Shown: positions 9,527 through 15,313 of the stretch, in pieces
Layout: each line of letters starts with the position of its first letter
Numbering within the stretch: the first letter of the stretch is position 1
The notes under the pieces: model-generated
Databases searched by the model: none
Seen by the model: the letters and a program-made list of their open reading frames with translations, nothing else
What the model was told of the DNA's origin: nothing
Assembly: GCA_009926815.1 (NCBI GenBank)
Contig: RFOC01000027.1
Location: 1-15,313, forward strand
DNA: 15,313 nucleotides
Reading direction: 5' to 3'
From: Planctomycetota bacterium
GTDB lineage: Bacteria; Planctomycetota; Phycisphaerae; Phycisphaerales; SM1A02
Program-made: the position numbers and the translations under genes

Positions 9527-11731
9527 TGATTGTTCCCTCCGCCCGTGTTGAGGCCCGGACCGATCACGGCGCCGCCATTCCCGGGGTTCAAGCCCGTGTC
9601 GAAGACCGCCGGCAGCGCCCCGGCCGCCACCGCCGCCCCCGAGATTCGCCTGCATGGTCCAGGCATTCTGCAGAATGGTGTCGGTGGCCCGCTGCGAACG
9701 CTCGGCCCAGTGCGCCGCCCGCCGGACCATGGCGTTCCCTGCGCTGGTGGCGAACACGCGATGGCCGAGCGTGCGGGCTGACCCCGCCTCGGCGAAGGCC
9801 TGCTGGGCGGCATCCAGGGTGCGCAAGGTCTCCATGCGGACCTGCTGCGCCATCGCCGCGACCTCGGCTGCGGCCTTGCGTGCCTCGGGCGTGTTCGCCT
9901 GGGCGGCCAACGACGCGAACGCCCGATTGAAGTTGCCGGCCTCCATGGGCATGGTCGAATACGTGTGCTGGTCCAGCTGGAAACGCAGGGCCGCGATGGC
10001 CATCGCCAGTTCGTGCTGCGTCCCGGCCAGATCCGACAGGTCGCCCGCTCGCTGTTCAAGGACCTCGTGGACCACCCCCTCCCACATGCCCTGGATGTGC
10101 TCGTTCAGGTCAAGGGCCAGACGGGTGGCGGAGATCTCGAATCGCTGCCCAGGATCACCCTCCTGGGGATCCACGGGTCCCACGCCTCCGAAGTCGACGC
10201 TCCAGAGCACGCTGACGCCATAGACACTCACGAGGCGATCGCCGATCTCCTGCCGTGCCGCCTCGGTGCCCACGGTGGATGCAGTCTGCAGCGCCAGCAG
10301 ATCCCGCGAACTCTGCCGACTGTGCTCGGTTGACCACGCCCGGGCATTCTCCAGGGCCTGAACGACGCCCAACTTGCCCTGCTCAGGCACGCTCTGCGTG
10401 GGCGAGGTGGTGAAGATGTCGGGTCGATCACCGGCCTCGATGTTCTGCACGCGGCCCCAGAGACGACCTTCCATGCCTCGTCCCAGCACCTCCTCCCCCT
10501 CGAACTGGTCCCACAGGCCTGCTCGGACCGCCTCGCTGATCAGGTTCGCCGCGGGCGCCCCCGCGAGGTCCAACTCCGACAATGCCTCGGCCAGCGCGGG
10601 CGTGCTCGCATCGCGAGCCAGCGTGGCGGAGACGATCCTGAGATCGTCCGCATGATCGATGGTGTCCTGCGCGTCCGAAATCAGGTCTGGAACCTCATCC
10701 CGCACAACGAGCAGCGCGGTTCGAAGCTGTTCGGGAAGGTTGGCTTCCCAGCCAGGAGGAAGTTCGGGGTCGCCGCCAGTCCCACCGCCTCCGCCGCCAT
10801 TGTTTCCCGTGCCTCCACCACCCGTGCCTCCATTGCCGGTGCCGCTGGACGAGTCTCCAAACAGATCGGGCTGCTTGGTCGAAGTCACGGCCAGTTGCCG
10901 CATGTTCGACGACGCGTCGCTCTCGTTCCCAGCCACCACGATCGCGCCGCCGGCCTCGCCGTAGGCCTCCGCCGCGGCGATCTGCTGCACCTGCTGGGGA
11001 TTCGTGGGCGCATTGCCGGCCGTGCCCTGGGCCACCTGCTGCACGAGTTGCTGGTTGTTCACCAGGGCACCAACCACCGGGGGCGGCCCCACGGTGCTCA
11101 CCCAGGCGTTCTGGACCGGATCCTGCCTCTCGCTGCTGCTGCGCCCCTGGCCACTCACGAAGTACGTGAGATTCTGCGCCACGTACTTCAGCTCGATGGC
11201 GTTCATCATGTTGGTGCGAGCACCCGTCAACTCGAAGCCCTGCAGGGGTCCGGTCGAGAGGCTGAAGCCGGTGCCGCGCACCGCCAACGTGGTCTGAGGC
11301 GTGACCACCTTGAAGTCATTGGCGAAGCCGTCGATCTTGTCCACCTTGAAGTCCACCCGGCCTGTCCGCACCGACGCCGTGGTTCGGAGCTGGGCACCTT
11401 CCTCCACCACCTCCGGAACCTCGAAGGTGGTGCCCGAATCGACCAGCACGGTGGCATTCCGCCCCACCCGGATCGTGGCACGGCTGCGCAGTCCCGTGCG
11501 GACCTCGGAGCCCGCCTCCACGATGTCGTTCACGCGGGCATCGCGCCATTCGGCGTCCGCCGAGGGTCGCCACCGAACCTTGCCGGCCACATCCATGAAG
11601 ATCGCCTGAAGCGACTTCACCGCATCCACCGCGACTGTCGTTGGTGCATCCTGTCGCGCATGCGCAAGCGTGGCCCACGTCAGCATGGAGCACGCCGCCA
11701 GCGATCCGAGGATGTTCATTCGTTCACGCAT
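9523..11731 (-). CDS. Secreted FecR-domain protein A, frame disrupted near its C-terminus
   Basis: Read with one base removed, this gene encodes about 735 residues. The signal peptide begins MRERMNILGSLAACSMLTWA and ends AHA. Other starts are an ATG at 11719, which lacks basic residues, and a GTG at 11740. The FecR domain spans about 41-200, with the hallmark VVTPQTTLAVRGTGF at 142-156, followed by NAPTNPQQVQQIAAAE (240-255). A Gly/Thr/Asn linker (about 295-320) leads to a mostly helical region (330-695). After GGGGGG the original frame becomes Arg-rich and runs into the next gene. The plus-one frame instead gives an Asn/Gly-rich tail (GLNPGNGGAVIGPGLNTGGG) and stops at 9523-9525, overlapping the start of protein B. 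The sequence therefore contains one surplus base around 9618-9640, or the gene uses frameshifting. The protein is predicted periplasmic. It lies about 85 bases after the lipoprotein gene. Confidence 0.82.
9536..9540 (-). promoter_or_regulatory. Shine-Dalgarno site of FecR protein B
   Basis: On the minus strand GGAGG lies 9 bases before the ATG at 9526, inside the 3' end of FecR gene A. It is one of the best ribosome binding sites in the window. It decides that protein B starts here and is not a domain of a larger fusion. Confidence 0.75.
9618..9640 (-). other. Probable frameshift or indel site
   Basis: The tract contains five consecutive C at 9636-9640 and four at 9618-9621 on the plus strand, that is, G runs in the message. 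Upstream the FecR A reading is sensible in frame with the ATG at 11731. Downstream the sensible reading is one base on, up to the TGA at 9523-9525. Removing a single base anywhere in this tract restores one continuous gene. From sequence alone, a read or assembly error in a homopolymer cannot be told from a true mutation or a programmed shift. Confidence 0.75.
10967..11611 (-). repeat. FecR domain duplication, copy in protein A
   Basis: This is the partner of the copy at 8801-9445. The gap-free alignment, neighbouring position and same orientation indicate a tandem gene duplication followed by divergence or exchange of the C-terminal parts. Confidence 0.85.
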
Positions 11732-11816
11732 GTCCTGCACAATGCCGCTTCAAAGACACCTCTCATCCACCATACGACCATCGGTTCCCTCCCGGACCCC
11801 TGCAAGACAAACACAC

Positions 11817-12710
11817 TCAGGAACCTGCCGGGTTCTCGGACGGTGCGGCGGGCTTCGCGGGCCTCATCGGGCCGGGCACGGTGGATGAGCCCCCCGTGGG
11901 CGCGGGGGCGACCGCAGGCGGCGAGGACGGGGCCTTGCTCTTCTTGGGCGGCACGGAGGGCACGCGGGCCGGGGCCGGAAGGCCGGATCCGGCCGGAGTC
12001 CTGGCCGCGGGCGGTGGTGGCGCCGCCTCGATGGGGCCCCGGTCCGGAAGTGGCCCCTCCTGAATCGCCGCCTCGTTGCCTGGCGTCTCCACGCTCGAGC
12101 CCGCAGGCATCCCCAACGGCGTGCTGGGCTGAGCGGTCGTCGCGTCCTGGTCCGCATGACCCGCCGGCGTTCCCAGCGGGCTCGGAACGCGCTCGCGTCG
12201 GTTGCGGCCCGCGATGCGATCGAGCCGGTTGACGAAGTCGACGAACTCCGCGCCGGTGAGCACCTGATTCTCCGTCCGCAGCGGCAGGATCTCCATGTAG
12301 ACCAGTTCGCGGGTGGCATAGCGAGGCAAGGGCCCGAAGAGCCGCATGCTCACGCCACCGTCGACACCCATGACCACGCAACCGGCCGTGGCCATCCATC
12401 CCACCTTGGCCGCCTCGTTGGGCTTCTGCGGGGTCGAGCCGCGGAACCAGCCCCGCTTCTGCCCTTCCTGCACCCGAGACTCGAAGGACGTGCACGCATC
12501 GGCGCCATCCTGCAGGAGCAGGAATCCGTGCAGCGCGTCGTTGTTCGTGACCGCAGGCATGCGCTCCACGGCGCCCAGGAACTCGATCTCCTGATCCCCG
12601 GATGGATACTGGTCCACCGCCGAGTTGCTCATGACGTAGGGGCGACAGCCCGCGATCGCGGACACGACCAGCAGCAGGAGCCACGCGCGGATGACCGACT
12701 CAGAACGCAT
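11817..12710 (-). CDS. Predicted lipoprotein with proline-rich C-terminal tail
   Basis: I do not recognise the family. The 297-residue protein opens with a lipoprotein signal peptide: Arg at 2 and 8, a Leu/Val core, and the lipobox AIAGC with Cys 22 as the lipidated residue. Residues 30-170 look like a compact folded domain with two further cysteines (73 and 111) that could form a disulfide in the periplasm. From about 175 to the end the chain is rich in Pro, Ala, Ser and Gly and is probably disordered. A near repeat, SPLGTPAG (177-184) and TPLGMPAG (197-204), lies 20 residues apart. Such tails often span the periplasm or cell wall. The start ATG lies 11 bases inside the end of the barrel gene, so the two are translationally linked. 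It may anchor or couple the barrel and FecR proteins; that is inference. Confidence 0.85.
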   Translation of the reverse strand: MRSESVIRAWLLLLVVSAIAGCRPYVMSNSAVDQYPSGDQEIEFLGAVERMPAVTNNDALHGFLLLQDGADACTSFESRVQEGQKRGWFRGSTPQKPNEAAKVGWMATAGCVVMGVDGGVSMRLFGPLPRYATRELVYMEILPLRTENQVLTGAEFVDFVNRLDRIAGRNRRERVPSPLGTPAGHADQDATTAQPSTPLGMPAGSSVETPGNEAAIQEGPLPDRGPIEAAPPPPAARTPAGSGLPAPARVPSVPPKKSKAPSSPPAVAPAPTGGSSTVPGPMRPAKPAAPSENPAGS

Positions 12711-14205
12711 AGGTCAACCCCGAGTAGAAGAAGTCGCGGGCCCCGCCCTCGCCCGGGAAGAAGACCGAGGTGTTCGGCAGGAAGATGCCGTAGCGGAGGT
12801 TCAGGTTCAGGTCGCTGCTGATGCGCCAATCCAGCAGCACGTCCACCTCGCCACCCACCAGATTGCTGCCGCCGGGCACCGTGAGCACGCTGATGGGTGC
12901 GCCGTTGTCCATCTTCATGAACAGGAAGCCGGTCACGCCCAGCCGGAGCTCGCTGAACAGCGAGTGCGTGGGCAGCAGGTTGGAGCTCACGCCCAGCGAC
13001 GGACAGAACAGGTTGGCAGGCTCCGGCGAGAGGGCAAGACCCGTGTTGATGTAGCCCAGCGAGTTGAAGCTGTGGTCCGTGGCGCCCGGGGCGATGCCAC
13101 CGAAGGTGGTGCCGCTGTCGAGTCGGGCCGAGGATCCCGTGCCTGCCAGGAACTGGGCATCCGCTCGCGTGTCCCCCGCGTCACGGGCCAGCCAGGTGAG
13201 TCCAACCACGCCCGCGCCGGCGCTGATGTCGTTGGTGACCTGGGGCTGGGTCAGGGTGACGGGATTGGTGGGATCCAGCGGGTCGCTGAGCGTGTTGCCG
13301 TATTCCCAGGCGAACTCGGAGCGGTAGACCATCTGCGGTCCAAGGCTGCCGCTCGACCCGAAGCCGACGTAGCCGCTGTTGTAGTCGAACGTGGTCGGCA
13401 CCGGGAAGAGTGTGGTGGGGAACAGCGTCGCCTGCTGTCCGCCGTTCATGTCCTGCTGCCACAGGTAATAGACGAAGGGTCGATGACCCGCGATGCCCGT
13501 CCACTCCAGTTTCGCGCCGGAGAACAGGCGACTGGTGTCCGTGTCGTACCCGGGTCGCGAGGTGTCCCAGTCCACCGTGTCGTAGCCCGCCGACTCCGCC
13601 AGCATGCCGGTGATCGTGAGATCGCCAAGCTTCAATTCCGTCTCCAGGGCGTAGGCATAGTTGCTGAACACCAGGCCCTGGGCCCAGATGACGTAGTTGC
13701 GTCCGCCTCGCACGATCAGGTTGAAGTCCGCCGGCCGCTTGCCCTGACGCGACTGCACCAGACCCGCCAGATCGAACTCGCCCCAGTAGACCTCGCCGAT
13801 CGGCCACTGCCAGCCGTCCTCGCGGGGATCCGGCCCCAGGCCCAGCGTGCCGGTGTACTCCCAGTTGTCGTACAGGAACCGCAGTCGACCGAAGAAGCGG
13901 AAGGCGCCGTCCAGCTCCGCCCGCATGAACAGGCGGAGATCGTAGGTGTACTGCAGCTGCTCCTGGCTGCGGGCATTGTCGATGATGCTGAAGCCGAAGC
14001 GAGCCGTGCCGCCGCCATCGAGCAGCAGGCGGTCGGCGATCGGCGTGTTGGCGAAGAAGCTCTGCCTGAACTGCGCATCCTCGACGTTGAGCTGCCGCTG
14101 GAGGTTCTCCGCCAGCACGGAGGCGTTCTGCGCGGAGGCCACCGACGCCATCGAGAGGGCGAGGACCGCGGCAAGGCTGGCAAGGCGTGGAAGGGGCACC
14201 GGCAT
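12700..14205 (-). CDS. Outer-membrane beta-barrel protein (porin or alginate-export-like)
   Basis: This 501-residue protein has a typical Sec signal peptide (MPVPLPRLASLAAVLALSMA, then SVASA before Gln 26). The mature part is full of alternating aromatic and polar residues in short strands, for example YTYDLRLFMRAEL, FFGRLRFLYDNWEY and LNLRYGIFLPN. It ends in Phe (FYSGLTYAF), the classic C-terminal signal for the barrel-assembly machinery, so outer-membrane insertion is well supported. The general look recalls alginate-export-type barrels, but that is from memory and weak; a substrate cannot be named. The ATG at 14205 was chosen because the signal peptide begins there and GAGG (14215-14218) lies 9 bases upstream. 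The open frame extends further upstream to 14919 but is not coding there. It is the first gene of the five-gene minus-strand run. Confidence 0.82.
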   Translation of the reverse strand: MPVPLPRLASLAAVLALSMASVASAQNASVLAENLQRQLNVEDAQFRQSFFANTPIADRLLLDGGGTARFGFSIIDNARSQEQLQYTYDLRLFMRAELDGAFRFFGRLRFLYDNWEYTGTLGLGPDPREDGWQWPIGEVYWGEFDLAGLVQSRQGKRPADFNLIVRGGRNYVIWAQGLVFSNYAYALETELKLGDLTITGMLAESAGYDTVDWDTSRPGYDTDTSRLFSGAKLEWTGIAGHRPFVYYLWQQDMNGGQQATLFPTTLFPVPTTFDYNSGYVGFGSSGSLGPQMVYRSEFAWEYGNTLSDPLDPTNPVTLTQPQVTNDISAGAGVVGLTWLARDAGDTRADAQFLAGTGSSARLDSGTTFGGIAPGATDHSFNSLGYINTGLALSPEPANLFCPSLGVSSNLLPTHSLFSELRLGVTGFLFMKMDNGAPISVLTVPGGSNLVGGEVDVLLDWRISSDLNLNLRYGIFLPNTSVFFPGEGGARDFFYSGLTYAF

Positions 14206-14259
14206 GGAGTATCGCCTCAGGACCGGGAATCGGCAATCCCGGCTGTTACGCTTGACCCC
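14206..14259. promoter_or_regulatory. Divergent promoter region with a dyad
   Basis: Only 54 bases separate the start of the barrel gene (minus) from the start of the metallo-hydrolase (plus). Inside lies an inverted repeat, CCGGGA at 14223-14228 and TCCCGG at 14237-14242, with an 8-base centre. Its position suggests an operator or a stem in one of the leaders. The Shine-Dalgarno GAGG of the barrel gene is at 14215-14218 (minus strand). No convincing -35/-10 pair was found, so promoters may overlap the coding starts of the opposite gene. Confidence 0.4.
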
Positions 14260-14991
14260 ATGCGGCTCCTCGTGGTCGGCACTGGCGACGCCTTCAGCTC
14301 CGAGCGGTTCGGCTGCTCCTGCGTCGTCGAGGGGCCCTCCGGCCATGTGCTGGTCGACTGTCCCGACATGATCCACGCGGCGCTCCGTCGCGCCAGCGAG
14401 GCCTCCGGCTGGAAGGTGGATGCCCGATCGATGCAGGACATCATCATCACGCACCTGCACGGCGATCACTGCAACGGGCTGGAGAGCCTTGGATTCCACC
14501 GCTGGCTGCTGCACCGCGAACGCGGCGTGCCCCTGCCTCGCCTGCACTGCAGCCATGCCGTCGCGGCACGACTCTGGGAGCGGCTTGGACCGGCCATGGA
14601 TCAGGGCGGCGCAGCCCGGCTTGACGATTACTTCACGCTGCACACGCTCGTGCCCGGCGCCTCGGCCTTGATCGGCGGCCTGCAGGTGGAGTGCCGCGAG
14701 ACGCGCCACGCCGTGCCCACCATGGCCCTTCGCTTCACGCTGACGGGCCGAACGCTGGCCTGGAGTTCGGACACCCCCTTCGACGAGGGGCTCGTGGCGT
14801 GGCTCGAGCGGGGCGCGGGCCTCATCGTGCACGAGACCAGTCCCTCTCGGGTGCACACCCCCATCGAGCCGCTCAACGCGCTGCCCGATTCCATCCGCGG
14901 CCGCATGCGACTGATGCACATGCCCGACGGCTTCGACACCGCGTGCACGGACATCCCCTGCCTCCGGCAGGGCGAGGTCATCGAGATCTGA
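14260..14991 (+). CDS. Metallo-beta-lactamase-fold hydrolase (RNase Z-like)
   Basis: This 243-residue cytoplasmic protein belongs to the MBL-fold hydrolases that bind two metal ions, usually zinc. It opens with the strand MRLLVVGTGDAFSSERFG, typical of the RNase Z-like branch. The metal-binding signature THLHGDH (64-70) supplies His 65, His 67, Asp 69 and His 70. Further likely ligands are His 150 (RETRHAVPT), Asp 171 (WSSDTPF) and His 220 (LMHMPDG). Family members cleave tRNA 3' ends, phosphodiesters such as cyclic nucleotides, or other esters, and the substrate here cannot be read from sequence. There is no signal peptide. The ATG at 14260 starts exactly at the family N-terminus; upstream in-frame codons are shadow of the barrel gene. 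No Shine-Dalgarno site is seen. It converges with citrate synthase, with only 3 bases between the stops. Confidence 0.9.
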   Translation: MRLLVVGTGDAFSSERFGCSCVVEGPSGHVLVDCPDMIHAALRRASEASGWKVDARSMQDIIITHLHGDHCNGLESLGFHRWLLHRERGVPLPRLHCSHAVAARLWERLGPAMDQGGAARLDDYFTLHTLVPGASALIGGLQVECRETRHAVPTMALRFTLTGRTLAWSSDTPFDEGLVAWLERGAGLIVHETSPSRVHTPIEPLNALPDSIRGRMRLMHMPDGFDTACTDIPCLRQGEVIEI

Positions 14992-14994
14992 ACC

Positions 14995-15313
14995 TCAGCG
15001 ATCCGCCACCGGCACCCACGGCTGGCCGTGGGGACCCACGTACGCGGCCGCGGGACGGATGAGCCGGTTCCCATCCAGCTGCTCGATGCAGTGGCCCGCC
15101 CAGCCGGCGATGCGGCTCATGGCGAACATGCAGGTGAACAGGTCCAGGTCGATGCCGATGCTGTGGTACGTGGTCGCCGAGTAGAAGTCCACGTTCGGGT
15201 AGATGCCCTTGGCCGCCACCTCGCGCGCCATGATCTCCTCGATGCGACGGCTCATCTCGTACAGCGCCAGGTTGCCCGTGTCGGCGGCCACCTGCCGCGC
15301 GAAGGTCTTCAGG
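14995..15313 (-). CDS. gltA: Citrate synthase, C-terminal part (cut by window end)
   Basis: The last 105 residues of the enzyme that condenses acetyl-CoA and oxaloacetate to citrate are visible; the start lies beyond the right edge. The segment YPNVDFYSA contains the catalytic Asp (codon at 15187-15189). FAMSRIAGWAGH contains the conserved substrate-binding Arg (codon at 15112-15114), and it is followed by the usual RPAAAYVGP end, matching RPRQLYTG in E. coli. A 2-methylcitrate synthase of the same superfamily cannot be excluded from the C-terminus alone. A GTG at 15291 is internal, not the start. The stop TGA at 14995-14997 faces the metallo-hydrolase stop at 14991. Confidence 0.93.
   Translation of the reverse strand, partial: LKTFARQVAADTGNLALYEMSRRIEEIMAREVAAKGIYPNVDFYSATTYHSIGIDLDLFTCMFAMSRIAGWAGHCIEQLDGNRLIRPAAAYVGPHGQPWVPVADR

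Noticed and set aside
4153..9529. Long plus-strand open frames of 814 and 1085 codons across the cyclase and FecR genes.
   Set aside because: They are rich in Arg, His, Gly and Pro with no domain motifs, the usual mirror image of GC-rich genes on the other strand.
6986..11740. A single continuous frame of 1584 codons carrying two FecR domains.
   Set aside because: It has an internal signal peptide directly preceded by GGAGG and ATG, and an Arg-rich junction typical of out-of-frame reading. Two genes with one frame disruption explain it better.
14208..14236. Promoter-like pair TTGCCG and GATACT with a 17-base spacer on the minus strand.
   Set aside because: The -10 element would sit 2 bases before the barrel ATG and place the transcript start inside the coding region, and it overlaps the Shine-Dalgarno site.
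12700..14919. Extension of the barrel gene upstream to 14919.
   Set aside because: The first 238 codons lie antisense to the metallo-hydrolase and have no signal peptide or barrel character. The signal peptide begins at 14205.
12691..14991. Extension of the metallo-hydrolase upstream to 12691 as a 766-residue protein.
   Set aside because: The extra part is antisense to the barrel gene and low in hydrophobic order. The family N-terminus starts exactly at 14260.

Overview
The window comes from a very GC-rich bacterium with tightly packed genes, short or overlapping junctions and few clear Shine-Dalgarno sites. FecR-domain secreted proteins next to a CHASE2 cyclase, a barrel-type envelope protein and this style of enolase suggest a planctomycete, most likely of the Phycisphaerae type. 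That assignment rests on gene style and on recalled similarity, not on a marker gene.

Layout. At the left edge (1-341, minus) lies the N-terminus of a secreted protein with a degenerate subtilase-like look. Divergent from it, a plus-strand run (470-4077) holds a D-isomer 2-hydroxyacid dehydrogenase, enolase and a GAF-SpoIIE-type (PP2C) protein phosphatase, with gaps of 44 and 3 bases. It meets, tail to tail with 6 bases between, a minus-strand run of five genes transcribed from 14205 down to 4084. In order these are an outer-membrane beta-barrel protein, a lipoprotein with a proline-rich tail, two tandem FecR-domain secreted proteins, and a CHASE2-domain class III adenylate cyclase. On the right, a metallo-beta-lactamase-fold hydrolase (plus, 14260-14991) diverges from the barrel gene and converges on the C-terminus of citrate synthase (minus, cut by the window end).

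The five-gene minus-strand run is the most interesting part. Its products would line up from the outer membrane (barrel), through the periplasm (lipoprotein and two FecR proteins), to an inner-membrane cyclase with a periplasmic sensory domain of about 560 residues. That is a plausible envelope-to-cAMP signalling unit. The two FecR proteins share a 215-residue ungapped N-terminal block (150 identities by my count) but differ completely in length and composition behind it, so they are probably diverged duplicates.

Read literally, the two FecR genes form one continuous 1584-codon frame. Several signs show this is an artefact or a frameshift. The second gene has its own Shine-Dalgarno site, ATG and signal peptide, and the sensible C-terminus of the first gene lies in another frame and ends in a TGA that overlaps that ATG. 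One extra base in a G/C-rich tract around 9618-9640 explains everything.

No tRNA, rRNA, CRISPR array or insertion sequence was seen.
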